64,000 nt of DNA from Epiperipatus broadwayi (taxonomy: Eukaryota; Onychophora; Udeonychophora; Euonychophora; Peripatidae): contig JAQFVV010012575.1 of assembly GCA_028023455.1 (NCBI GenBank), forward strand, positions 802,517 to 866,516, written 5' to 3'. Positions 47,812 to 59,370 of the stretch are shown here, piece by piece. Every line of letters starts with the position of its first letter. The first letter of the stretch is position 1. Below the pieces are notes generated by a model, which did not search any database, was not told the origin of the DNA, and was given only the letters and a program-made list of their open reading frames with translations. The position numbers were made by a program, and so were the translations under genes.

Positions 47812-49480
47812 GTAATGAGTATGTGCTTTACAAATTATTAATTACAACTCTAAATTTATTGATTTATAATAAAAATTTATAACAGTAATAATAATAAAAA
47901 TATAACTGGAAAAATAGTGATGTTTGTGATAGACTAAAATCTATAAAATAATAATAAAATCTATGTGTGTGGAACTCCAGAAAAATGTGTTGCAAGACAA
48001 TAATACTATAAATGAAACGGAAGAAGAGATTTTAAACAGCATATACCATGATAAAAAAATGTGATCAAATAAAAATTGATCTTTATTTATTCATTAATGT
48101 AATCTCTAAATAATTAAACATACATAAAAAATAAATCTTTTATATTTAAACCCTTTTCTATCTGAATCTCCAAGTTAAATCTTGAACATACAAATAAATA
48201 AATATTTGACACCATCAGGTCTTATTAACTTATATAATCAGATAAGAATTTAAATAATAAGAATAAAAATGAATCTCTCTGACCAAATTTTATAACACCC
48301 ATATATATATTATTTACCTATGTTTTTAAAATAAAATGTAAATGCTCCTTTTCTTTTAACTAGAAAAATATACATGCCTAGAAATCATACCACCTAAGTG
48401 AAAGTCTGACATTTTCACTCACTATCCACAGATTTATTATAGCTTTTGATTCTTTATTTCCAATTCCTTTAAGTAGAGAAGATAAACATGGATAATAACT
48501 TTTGTGGATTTGAATCCAATTACTTTCGTATTTAAATTCTGATATTTCTTTCAAGCATATAAACACATCCAATCCTTTAAAACAATAGATATTTATTTGA
48601 TGCATAATTACACATCACTGGCTTTAACTTTCCTTTTTCACTGACAATAATGTGCAAAGAGAATTTGTTTAATGACACAATCCAGTTATAATCAAGTGAA
48701 GAATAAATATTAGTTTTTTTCAAATCATGAAAGTGAAGTTTAAATTACTCCATGTCACACATAAGTTGAGTTAAGTGATCTTTTAAAATTCTGTGATGTG
48801 AAATATGACATCCATAGACACACAATATGGTTTATATCCATCACAAATAAATAAATGAAATTCTGGATTTTAACTATGGAATATCTTTATATAGATGATT
48901 TGTGATGCAATACATTTTAATGGGTTTTTCTTTGTTTCACATTTTTGCTGTTTTCCCAGGAACTTCATCAGCAAGCTGCCACAATTGAATGGGCAGATAG
49001 TTAAAATTTTTATTCTTCCATAGTTTTATAAATTAATCACTTAGACAGTAAAATTTAATACATTTCTAAAGGCAGATTTAATTACATCTGTTTTGAAAAT
49101 GACAAAATTACAAGAACTCAAATTACAGAGTGTCTCCCTTCTATTTATAAGATACTATTGATGAAGTTACTATTGTCATAATGACTGCAGGAAATCACTC
49201 AAATTTCACTCAATGATAAAAAATTTGTTCATGAAAATTTTGCTTCCAATTAGTAAGTGATTAATGGAGATTTTAAAATAATTGGATACAGTAAAAATAA
49301 AATACTGTTTTACAAGTTATTTTTCATTTGAAACTAAAATAAAGAATCCATATTATAATTCTAACACATTTTAATGGATAGAAATATTTTTACATATGTT
49401 TTTCAATAAAACCATATTTTTTATATAACTAATTTATGAATAACATATATGAAACATAAAACATTTAATTTTATAATAGG
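47812..49480. other. AT-rich intergenic DNA
   Basis: Nothing was recognised. The short minus frame at 48378-48605 has no domain. Confidence 0.6.
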
Positions 49481-49485
49481 TGTAG

Positions 49486-49830
49486 CTATGGTGATTGTAA
49501 TAACAGAAATTGAAATGTGTAATACTTAATAATAATATTGATTCACTTCAAGTGATTTTTCTATGACTCACTTAACTATTTCCAAAATTTATTTATTTAT
49601 TCACCTGTTTATATTTTTTTCCTGAAATTAAACACAACAGATTTATAAATTGATGCTGAATGTTAATAATAAATAAGAATGTTGTTTTAATAATACAGTT
49701 GCCATGGTCACCTGGTTAATATTAATACTTCAACACCTCCATTATCCATAGATAAAGTGAAATAAAAATTAATCAAGACCAATTAACTTCTTTATTTTTT
49801 TAATACTGTGATATACACCCTTAATCTGGT
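49486..49830 (+). repeat. Dispersed repeat, matches 54985-55335
   Basis: About 345 bp with high similarity to 54985-55335 (for example GAAATGTGTAATACTTAATAA and CACCTCCATTATCCATAGAT). In the 54-55 kb copy it directly follows the block shared with 41.6-42.0 kb, so these are parts of one longer repeat. Confidence 0.75.
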
Positions 49831-51862
49831 TACTTACCATATCTCTCATCCACAAAAGAAAAAAAAGAATCTTTCCTTTCCTCTTTTTCATTTCTTTTCT
49901 CACCCCTTCCTTTTTTAATTAAACTACTTTAACCTTAATATAGATGAACATTTATTCTCCATATCTTATTCATTTTTACATATCATTTAATATATCAGCT
50001 TAAAAATTTCAAATGCACTATCTCATCAAAGCAATATGGAATTTGTTTATTCCTTTTTATCTACACCCTCTTAGTATACATATGTACACTTTCTTTTTTC
50101 AGTCTACCAATTATGTAGTACAACTACAAGTCTAGATTTTTTAAAATTAAATTCTTATATTGGAGTTACAATTAATATTCTACATCTTTATATTGTTTTT
50201 TTAATAACTTCTTTAATAACAATACCTTAAAGTTATAGTCAGACAATAAAATACTTAGCATTTCTCTATGCTAACTAAATATTACACAAAAGAAAAATCT
50301 ATTCATAAAGTTAAACATAATTAGTTATTCTCTAATAGCCATATATTTTCACTAGTACCATATTTGCATTATTAAACAAATATTTTTATTTATTTTACTT
50401 CTCTGTAGGTTTCATAATATCCTCTTTTTCTCTTTTGTATGCGTACCTGTAGTTCACAACATTAACAACTACATGGGTCTAAACTCTAAACATTACAACA
50501 TTATCATAAAAATAAGAATATAACTTTATTGAATACATTATTTTTATTCAGGTCATGCTTTGGACAATGATTGTACCATCTTTAAAATCACTTTTCCTTA
50601 TGAGATAAACTAAATATATGCAAATTAACTTCAATAAAGCATTGGAGATCAAAATAGCAGAGATACCATAATTTAAAATCACTTCTACTACTAACATAAA
50701 CAGATTAAATGTTAATCAAATCTAATTTTAATTTCTTATGGATATGGCAACTACCTTATGAGCTATGTTGTGCACTACATGGTTGCTAATCAGGGGCCTT
50801 TGTGTTTGAATAGCTTTTTACACAGGTCAAGAAAACTACTGAACATCCTATTTTAACTTATAACTCATAATTAAGTATTCATCCTGTCATCAGGATTTCC
50901 TTTCTACCTGCTACTCCATGATAATGAGCTCTGGACATCTTTCAACTTGGACCTTCAATATAAATTCACATAAAGTTTTGAGCTACAACACACATCTATA
51001 GTTCTGCCAACTCCATCAAAGGAAAGACTTAATCGTACAAATAATTTCAATCTATAATTAGCAAATGTACTAAAATCTTGCACTCTCTATCTCCAACTGA
51101 TCAAATCACCCACTCATCACCCCTAGTTAAGTTTATAAGATATAATAGCAAATAGTATTTGCAACATATATAATTAAAATTTTAAAAGCATTTTGACTAT
51201 AAATCTTTTTCACTTTTTTTTTGATTTCGGTTCTTCCTTGTATCACAAAATTATTATTTGTCTCATTATATTGTCTTTAATTCAAAAAAATATTCCTATA
51301 TAGTTATCTTTTATTTTCCAGTTATATATAAATTTGTCAATTCATTAATCAAATCATGGGTCTGTGAGGAAATAATGCCATCCAAATTTATCCAATTGGA
51401 ATGAAGTTTTTCCTCTCTCCATGTAATTTTCAACTATATTCAATATTTCTGAATAAAATAGCAGAGGAATGCCACTACTCACATTACCGTTTAGTATATA
51501 GTTATCCTTACTATAAGTTTTCTCTGAAACAAAGTACTCTGTTCTTCAGAAGGTTTATCCCCTTTTCTTTTTACTGCATTACTGAAAACTTCTTGGAATG
51601 ATTGCTTAATTTGTTTCCAATAATACACATTCTCTTCCCCCATTATTATAGCCATGACTCTTTCCACACTTATTTTTCACCTTTCATTTGCCCTATGATA
51701 TATGTTTTTATATCCCTCTGTTACATGTCTAAAATCCATATTATCACTAAATTTACTTTCCAAATTTTTGACTCCTTTGGATTTAAATTTATTTTTCAAC
51801 CACATTTTATTTATAATTCACCGACTACCTTCAGTCTTTACTTTTTCATTTTGTTGTGACTA
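49831..51862. other. AT-rich intergenic DNA
   Basis: Pyrimidine-rich on the plus strand. The frames at 51401-51601 and 51602-51859 are hydrophobic by composition and have no domain. Confidence 0.55.
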
Positions 51863-52694
51863 CTAAGCCTTTGACAGCTTCATATTTAAGCTTTTCTGTT
51901 CATTCATATATTTCATATCTACTAAATCATCAGAACTATTTACTCCGACCTTTTCAAGCCTTTCAGCTACCATTACTGTTTCTAAATGCGCTTGTTGCAA
52001 CATTTTATAATTCTCTATTTGTGCTTCTTTACATTCTACATTTATATGAGTCTGAATATCTTTTAACTCCCTTCTAATATCATTTATCTCTAATGTCGAT
52101 GCTTTCTGAGCATTCTCAATAAGTTCGTTCAATTTTAAAATATCTCTTCTCTAAATTTTGATACTCAATTTTATAGCTTTTAACTTCATCATCTAAAATG
52201 TTAAGTCTGACTTCTAAATGTCCTTATGACTTACCTATTTAGTCACCAAATTCATTGAATCTATAATTATATTTATCACCAGTTTCCTTCAATAGAGCAT
52301 CCAAATTATATTTAAATTATTCAAATTTCGCATTAGTAGCATTCAATCCAACTTTACATAAATCAATTTTCATATTCACCTCTTCTTTTAGTTCTTTATT
52401 CTCTGTAACTATAACACTCAATTTATTACTCATGGCATCAAATTTATTATTTATATCTCTACTTATATCTTCTCTTAATTTATTATTTTCTCTACTCATA
52501 TCTTTTCTTAGTTTATCAAATTTATTATCCATATCACCAAATTTATTATTCATATCAATAAATTTATTATCCATCCTTTCCAACAATTTTCTCAACATTT
52601 TATCAAAACTTCCCTCAGGTTCTGATAATGCTTCTATGGTAATAGTATGAATACTGAATCCTACAACTTGATGACATTGTTTTTCACACAACAC
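51863..52694 (-). pseudogene. Coiled-coil protein relic (possibly retroelement ORF1/gag)
   Basis: On the minus strand two frames (52694-52317 and 52132-51863) and the readable DNA between them give about 275 residues of highly charged coiled coil. The first has NKF-x(2)-M/L heptad-like repeats (MDNKFIDMNNKFGDMDNKFD, then RENNKLREDISRDINNKF). The middle reads LDALLKETGDKYNYRFNEFGD and VRLNILDDEVKSYKIEYQNLE with two stops, and the last part is NELIENAQKASTLEINDIRREL. At least one frameshift is present. Such repeats occur in retroelement ORF1/gag-like proteins, but no zinc knuckle is attached, so the assignment is open. Confidence 0.5.
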
Positions 52695-53394
52695 ACATCA
52701 GTATACCATTTTAACAGCCTAACTTACAGCTAACCCTACAATAGTGTTAAGCCATAACAGGCCACTTAGAGGGCAATGTATCCTACGATTATGTAACAAA
52801 ATACTAATCCCATTGACTTGTAACAGTATTCCTCAAGTAAGCACAATTCAACTCTCGCTATGGTCTGATTTGATGGCAGCAATATTTGAAGGATGCGAAA
52901 GTATCAAAAAATTTCATTCTGGAAAAATTTTAAGAAAGTATAGTGGATTTAGCATTACATATTAAAAATTGTCAGGCCATCACACATGCTACCTGACGAT
53001 TTTGAACTGCACACAACCTGAAAAGGTTAGGGTTTTCAGCAGAGTTCTGCTGAGTTCACACACAAATGTATGTTTATGCATGAATCCATGTGAGAACAGT
53101 AAAATGTTAGTGTGGCAAGTGTTCAAAATTGGTTGAAGGGGAGTGAATTGCTGGCCATAGAAGTTGACACTGTTGTGTTTTTCCAAAAAGAGAACATCCT
53201 GCCAGATGCGAAGCTATGCGTTTGAGGGAGGAGCATGTTTTAGTCAACTACAGGATCTGGAAAATTCTGTTGCCACTACTGCAAACATACCTGGGGTCTG
53301 CATAAGAAAATTTGGTTGGATGGCTCCAAAATCCCATTACTTACAACTTTGAGGCTCATCTCCTATTAAAGTCAAACAAGTTGTAACTCCCTGC

Positions 53395-54070
53395 CCCCCT
53401 AAAAAAAATGCTTTTTTTAAAAAAAAAAACTGTTTATTAAAAGGCTTTTTGAAAAAGGTAAAAAATAAAGGGAAAACTTTTTGCGATCATATAAAGGTTT
53501 CGGTAGCATAAATATTAAAAAAAAAACACCTTATAATAAGAAAACAAAAAATGATAATTAAAAATCAAACCAACTCTCCTCCACCCTCTAAAATCCAACT
53601 GTTGGTTTATTAAAAATGAATTGATTAATAAGGCTTTCCAAAAAAAAAAAAAAGCTCAAAATCAATAAAAAGTCGATAAGGTAAAAAGGCGATAATTTAA
53701 AAGCAAACCAACCCCCCCTCCAATAATTCGTATATTTTGTTAATCTATCTTTTTATATGTATTCTATATTCGAACACATTTAAAATTAATATGCAAAGTT
53801 TCCAATACATTGGCAAAATATACTAAAAAATGAGAATTAAAATTCAAACCAACTCCCCTCCACCCTCTAAAAACTAACTGTTGGTTTATTAATTAAAACT
53901 GAATTGTTTAAGGCTTTAAAAAAGAAGCTCAAAATACAAAAAAAGGTGATAATTTAAAAGCAAACCAACCCATCTCTACCACCTAAAAACAAAGTGGTGT
54001 TTGTTTATTAAAAAGGCAAAAAAAAAAAAACCATACGAGTTTTATGTATAGAAAGTGAAAAAAAAAATAT
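53395..54070. repeat. Low-complexity region with 277-bp tandem duplication
   Basis: Blocks 53549-53735 and 53826-53985 share ATCAAACCAACT, CTCCACCCTCTAAAA, CTGTTGGTTTATTAA and GATAATTTAAAAGCAAACC in the same order, offset by about 277 bp. Poly-A and poly-T runs are frequent. No coding content. Confidence 0.6.
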
Positions 54071-54511
54071 TTTTTTTTTACCGTAGTGTATTCTGTAAAG
54101 AAACTGATGACCCATGAATCGGTATATTGATATGCATTGGCGAAAAAGAGCACCATCAAATGCTAGGGTTCAATATTCATACTATTACCATTCTACTTTG
54201 CTGGTTTTCATCCTTAATTATTATTTTAAAGCAAATATAATACATCTATCTTTTTTTGGAATAAATAATAAAATATTTTAATTTCATTTATGTTCTCATA
54301 GAACACATTTATCCATTCAACCTTCCAACCACAAACAAAGAACGACAACAACAATAAAATTCTAAATAGCATACTTAAACCCCTTAATGTAACACAGTCA
54401 GCTATGATACTACATTAATATATACAAATATATCACATTTCAACATATATATGACACTCAAATCTAGGTCTTTGATTGATTCATCATGCCCGAGTTGGCG
54501 CATCATTTTGT

Positions 54512-55335
54512 AATGTGATAAAAAATGGTGTTTCTAGGAAAATGATCAATCTAATCTGAAAAAATATATTCCAATCATTGGTCGCCATTTTGTAATGGAA
54601 TATTGATTATAATATGGGATGATAATATAAATTTTTTTTATTATGTCTCAGAATTGAGACATCATTTATAATAATATAGACCTAGCCTAAATGTGGAATG
54701 TCATTTTATAAAATCCCCAAAGTTGATTTGGCACTTTGTAATAATTGCCACATATACATATCATTGGCTAGCATTAGATAGCTACTTTGGCACAATAATA
54801 ATGGATTTTCTATCTCCCTACATCTTTACATTTGTTCAATCAATATTTGTCATAAAGAAATTCCCTTAAGATTTCTATTATTTATCACAGAGCAAAAACA
54901 TGCATAAACAAATAGTAACTCTGTTAGAATCTGTGTAAAATTATCAGCTCAGTTATTGATCACACTAGACAATAACAATATTTTCCAGATGTTGCTATGT
55001 AGATTGTAATAATAGAATTGAAATGTGTAATAATTAATAATAATATTGATTCTCTTCAAGTGATTTATCTATGACCCACTTAATTATTTCCAAAATCTAT
55101 TTTATTCACCTGATTATATTTTTTTCTGAAATTGATCACAACAGATTTATAAATTGATGCTAAAGGTTAATAATAAATAAGAATGTTGTTTGAATATTAT
55201 AGTTGCCATAGTTACTTAGTTAATATTAATACTTTAACACCTCCTTTATCCATGGATGAAGTGAAATAAAAATTAAACAAGATCAACAAACTTTTTTATT
55301 TTTTAACACTATGTCATAAACCCTTAATCTGGTTA
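54512..55335 (+). repeat. Composite repeat joining blocks of 41.6 and 49.5 kb
   Basis: 54512-54985 matches 41572-41990 and 54985-55335 matches 49486-49830. The junction is seamless, so this is the most complete copy of an otherwise unrecognised dispersed element of at least 0.8 kb. It ends against the Penelope-like palindrome. Confidence 0.7.
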
Positions 55336-55374
55336 CTATATATATATAATATTCATTAATTAAAACAAAATTAT

Positions 55375-56318
55375 AATTATAATAAAAATAATAAATTTAA
55401 TGGTAGTAAACTATTATAAACATTCCTTAAATCCACAGAAGTACTTCTGGTTAATTTCTTAAACCTGCCTCAACTGCCATTAAATTAAAAAAACAAACAA
55501 ACAAAGCGGAAGCAAACATCCTCAATTCAAATCCCATGAATCTCATATTTTAATGTTAGCAGTTTGTCCATTTATTAAATGCATTTTATTCCTATTTATA
55601 AAAATTGCCTCCTTAATTTTTCTTTTATTATGGTTTCTCTCTTAATGAAGAATTTTTACATTTTCAAAATCAAATTAAAATTTATATTTACATGTTTTTT
55701 CATGATCAAAGAAAACTGAAGGAGACATTAAATCATTTTTATTTTTACTTTTTATATGCTTATATAACAATTCATGCTTCCTCAATCTCTTCTCAATACT
55801 GCACCTAGATTCACCTATATATGATAGCATACAGAAAAAGTAATGTCATATATCAAATTCTTTGTGACTGTATGCTATCATATATAGGTGAATCTAGACG
55901 CAGTATTGAGAAGAGATTTAGGGAGCATGAATTGTTATATAAGCATGTAAAAAGTAAAAATAATGGTGAATTAATGTCTCCTTCAGTTTTCTTTGATCAT
56001 TAAAAAACATGTAAATATAAATTTAAATTTGATTTTGAAAATGTGAAAATTCTTCCTGAAGAGAAAAACCATAATAAAAGAAAAATTAAAGAGGCAATTT
56101 TATAAATATGAATAAAATGCATTTAATAAATAGACAAGCTTCTAACATTAAAGTACAAGATTCATGGGATTTGAATTGATGATGTTTGCTTCCACTTTTT
56201 TTTAAAATTTAATGGCAGTTGAGGCAGGTTTAAGAAATTAACCAGAAGTACTTCTGTGGATTTAAGTATTGTTTATAATAGTTTATTACCATTAAATTTA
56301 TTATTTTTATTATAATAT
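55375..56318. mobile_element. Penelope-like element in inverted (palindromic) arrangement
   Basis: The left arm (55375-55831) and right arm (55871-56318) are inverted copies over about 450 bp, separated by a 39-bp spacer. Both carry the 3' end of a Penelope-like element. The right arm plus spacer codes on the plus strand for the GIY-YIG domain. Inverted partial copies of this kind are a known habit of Penelope insertions. The right edge meets the hammerhead array through a TA microsatellite (56312-56326). Confidence 0.75.
55832..56110 (+). pseudogene. Penelope-like GIY-YIG endonuclease domain fragment
   Basis: The frame reads VIYQILCDCMLSYIGESRRSIEKRFREHE, which places the two GIY-YIG landmarks (VIY and YIG) and the following arginine and H-E helix as in Penelope-like endonucleases. 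After a stop at 56001-56003, FDFENVKILPEE and NKRKIKEA (56020-56090) continue in a shifted frame and match the family's C-terminal part. The nickase makes the entry cut for target-primed reverse transcription. The Met at 55821 lies in the inverted arm and is fortuitous. Confidence 0.7.
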
Positions 56319-56472
56319 ATATATATGAAAAACAAAAACAAGTTATCCACGTAACCTGCTATCACTTGTTATTTATGTTCAAAAGATGGCGCTTTACCAA
56401 AACCACTGAACAAGTGTAAAATTTGTTTACATAAACGAAAAAAGAGTCAGAATTAACTACCTCTTTCATTTT

Positions 56473-56527
56473 CTCACCCCCAGATCAGCTGATTTCAAGC
56501 TGGTTTGCTCTCCTCAGTGAGGGATAG
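56473..56527 (-). ncRNA. Hammerhead ribozyme, family D (minus unit 1)
   Basis: The minus strand has CUGAGGA (56511-56517), stem II GAGC/GCUU with loop AAACCA, GAAA, palindromic stem III ATCAGCTGAT, and predicted cleavage after the C at 56483. It is identical in layout to the plus-strand copies. Confidence 0.85.
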
Positions 56528-56886
56528 AGTATAGAAACTAGATCTAAACACTGACTCTCAAGTGTTTATGCAAAACGTTTCTATCAGATTGCAAGCATGA
56601 ATTTTTCAGACCGGTAAAGTCTTCAAACTCAGCCTAGCAAGCCAGATATTTATATGGGTCTGATCTCAGTTCAGTATCACCATATAATCAAAGTCTCTGC
56701 AATATATATCATTGCAAGAAAACTTCAAAGGTACATTTATGAAAAACAAAAACAAGTTATCCACGTAACCTGCTATCACTTGTTATTTATGTTCAAAAGA
56801 TGGCGCTTTACCAAAACCACCGAACAAGTGTAAAATTTGTTTACATAAACGAAAAAAGAGTCAGAATTAACTACCTCTTTCATTTG

Positions 56887-56941
56887 CTCACCCCCAGATC
56901 AGTTGATTTCAAGCTGGTTTGCTCTCCTCAGTGAGGGATAG
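56887..56941 (-). ncRNA. Hammerhead ribozyme, family D (minus unit 2)
   Basis: As in unit 1, 414 nt away, with core at 56925-56931 and cleavage after the C at 56897. One substitution (AGCTGA to AGTTGA on the plus strand) breaks the stem III palindrome at a single position. Confidence 0.82.
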
Positions 56942-57384
56942 AGTATAGAAACTCGATTCTAAACACTGATCCCTCACTGAGGTTATGCAAACCAGCTTCT
57001 ATCAGATTGCAGCGTGAATTTTTCAGACGGTAAAGTCTTCAAACTCAGTCTAGCAAGCCAGATATTTATATGGGTCTGATCTGTTCAGTATCACCATATA
57101 ATCAAATCTCTGCAATATATATCATTGCAAAAAATGTCAAAGGTACATTTATGAAAAAAAAAAACAATGTTATCCACGTAATCTGCTATCACTTGTTATT
57201 TATGTTCAAAAGATGGCATATTACAGAGACTTCGATTATATGGTGATACTGAATTGAGATCAGACTCAATAAAGAGTCTGACTTACTAGGCTTCAGTTTA
57301 GCTCTACGTCTGAAAATTCAGCTGCAATCTGATCAAGCTGGTTTGCATCTCCTCGAGTCAGTGTTTAGATCTAGTTTCTATACT

Positions 57385-57439
57385 CTATCCCTCACTGAGG
57401 AGAGCAAACCAGCTTGAAATCAGCTGATCTGGGGGTGAG
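57385..57439 (+). ncRNA. Hammerhead ribozyme, family D (plus unit 1)
   Basis: Core CUGAGGA (57395-57401), stem II 57402-57415, GAAA 57416-57419, self-complementary stem III ATCAGCTGAT (57419-57428), cleavage predicted after C57429. Stem I pairs CCCUCA (57389-57394) with UGGGGG (57430-57435), then CU/AG beyond a 2x2 internal loop. All invariant bases of the type I hammerhead are present. Confidence 0.88.
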
Positions 57440-57798
57440 CAAATGAAAGAGGTAGTTAATTCTGACTCTTTTTTCGTTTATGTAAACAAATTTTACACTT
57501 GTTCGGTGGTTTTGGTAAAGCGCCATCTTTTGAACATAAATAACAAGTGATAGCAGGTTACGTGGATAACTTGTTTTTGTTTTTCATAAATGTACCTTTG
57601 AAGTTTTCTTGCAATGATATATATTGCAGAGACTTTGATTATATGGTGATACTGAACTGAGATCAGACCCATATAAATATCTGGCTTGCTAGGCTGAGTT
57701 TGAAGACTTTACCGGTCTGAAAAATTCACGCTTGCAATCTGATAGAAACGTTTTGCATAAACACTTGAGAGTCAGTGTTTAGATCTAGTTTCTATACT

Positions 57799-57853
57799 CT
57801 ATCCCTCACTGAGGAGAGCAAACCAGCTTGAAATCAGCTGATCTGGGGGTGAG
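57799..57853 (+). ncRNA. Hammerhead ribozyme, family D (plus unit 2)
   Basis: Identical to plus unit 1, core at 57809-57815, cleavage after C57843. Confidence 0.88.
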
Positions 57854-58212
57854 CAAATGAAAGAGGTAGTTAATTCTGACTCTTTTTTCGTTTATGTAAA
57901 CAAATTTTACACTTGTTCGGTGGTTTTGGTAAAGCGCCATCTTTTGAACATAAATAACAAGTGATAGCAGGTTACGTGGATAACTTGTTTTTGTTTTTCA
58001 TAAATGTACCTTTGAAGTTTTCTTGCAATGATATATATTGCAGAGACTTTGATTATATGGTGATACTGAACTGAGATCAGACCCATATAAATATCTGGCT
58101 TGCTAGGCTGAGTTTGAAGACTTTACCGGTCTGAAAAATTCACGCTTGCAATCTGATAGAAACGTTTTGCATAAACACTTGAGAGTCAGTGTTTAGATCT
58201 AGTTTCTATACT

Positions 58213-58267
58213 CTATCCCTCACTGAGGAGAGCAAACCAGCTTGAAATCAGCTGATCTGGGGGTGAG
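58213..58267 (+). ncRNA. Hammerhead ribozyme, family D (plus unit 3)
   Basis: Identical to plus units 1 and 2, core at 58223-58229, cleavage after C58257. The unit ends about 100 bp later at AAAGCGCCATCTTTTGAAC against a TA microsatellite. Confidence 0.88.
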
Positions 58268-58369
58268 CAAATGAAAGAGGTAGTTAATTCTGACTCTTTT
58301 TTCGTTTATGTAAACAAATTTTACACTTGTTCGGTGGTTTTGGTAAAGCGCCATCTTTTGAACATATAT

Positions 58370-58890
58370 ATATATTATAACCTCTAAATCTATATGATAT
58401 AACAGTCAATCATCACCAAACTTTATTAGCATATAACTGGGCAACTCAATATAAAAAATCGAGATAAGTATATGCATATAGATTAAATGATAATATTGAC
58501 TAAGCTAAGGGATTTCAGAATACCATATACTATGATAATAAGAATAATAAAAGTAAAGAATGAAAATAATGTATAAGCATTATTAAAGAAAAATGCAACA
58601 CCTAGTTTAATTTAAGAGGAGGAGATTTCTCATACTCATTCATAAATTATTACAAATCTTATTATCACACATCATTAAAGGGTTATGTTATATTTAAAAC
58701 TCCACCTGCAACACATCTAACAATCATAGCACATTTAACAACTATGAGAAGTATCCTAGCAACATGATCAGATCCAAAAACAAATTGTTTTGATAAAATA
58801 AAACCATATTTTATTATGTCTTACCACAGTGATGTTTTTTACAAAACAATTTTGCTCTGAAATAAATAAATTATTCATTAATACTCTTTT
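58370..58890. other. AT-rich spacer between array and Penelope fragment
   Basis: No gene or repeat is recognised. Confidence 0.6.
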
Positions 58891-58902
58891 GTAAATTAAT
58901 AT

Positions 58903-59301
58903 CTCAGGGTTACACCCCCATGCACTAATCATCTAATCAATAACTCTAAGGACAAAATTGAACCTTCTCAGACTCCCCATGTCATTTACAGCATAGCTTG
59001 CCCACAACCTGGTTGCCGGGCCATTTATTTTGGAAAAACCAAGGCAGGCATAATCAACAGGACAGCACAACACAGATATACATATAATAGAGCCATGAAA
59101 ATCAATGATAATTCATCAACATTTTTAGAGCATTCCAAGAAGACAGGACATTTGTTTGAATCTTCCAGCCCTAAAATAGTCTGTATTGAGAAAAATGACA
59201 TCAAGCGGAAAATCAGAGAAGCATATTTTATTAATGGCAATAATAACTCCATCAATAGACGAGATACCTGCTTTGACATCTCCAAATGTTGGACTATCTA
59301 G
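58903..59301 (+). pseudogene. Second Penelope-like GIY-YIG endonuclease C-terminus
   Basis: An open frame of about 133 codons ends at TAG (59299-59301). It reads TPHVIYSIACPQPGCRAIYFGKT, with VIY and YFG in the GIY-YIG positions and a CX4C pair in between, then R-x(3)-H (NRTAQHRY), FLEHSKKTGH and IKRKIREAYFIN. This is the usual order of Penelope-like endonuclease domains. The I of YIG is replaced by F. The reverse transcriptase upstream is missing (5' truncation near 58900). It differs clearly from the 55.9-kb domain, so it is another Penelope lineage. Confidence 0.7.
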
Positions 59302-59370
59302 TTCATTTGCATATGCTTTGCATACTGTTTTGTTTCCCTTGCCCTATTTTTTCGTTCTGCAGCTCACAGT

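Larger units (their letters stand above)
56327..58366. repeat. Two-sided array of 414-bp hammerhead repeats (family D, retrozyme-like)
   Basis: Two complete and one short unit lie on the minus strand (56327-57222) and face three units on the plus strand (about 57228-58366). Corresponding motifs repeat with exactly 414-nt spacing (CTGAGGA at 57395, 57809, 58223; TCCTCAG at 56511, 56925). The halves form a palindrome of about 2 kb centred near 57225. Each full unit has one hammerhead. No protein frame is present. Plus-strand units 57430-57843 and 57844-58257 would be released as 414-nt monomers. The third minus unit is truncated at AAAGATGGC. Confidence 0.9.

Noticed and set aside
53164-53352. 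62-codon frame in a less AT-rich patch
   Set aside because: No recognisable domain or splice context; kept out for lack of support.
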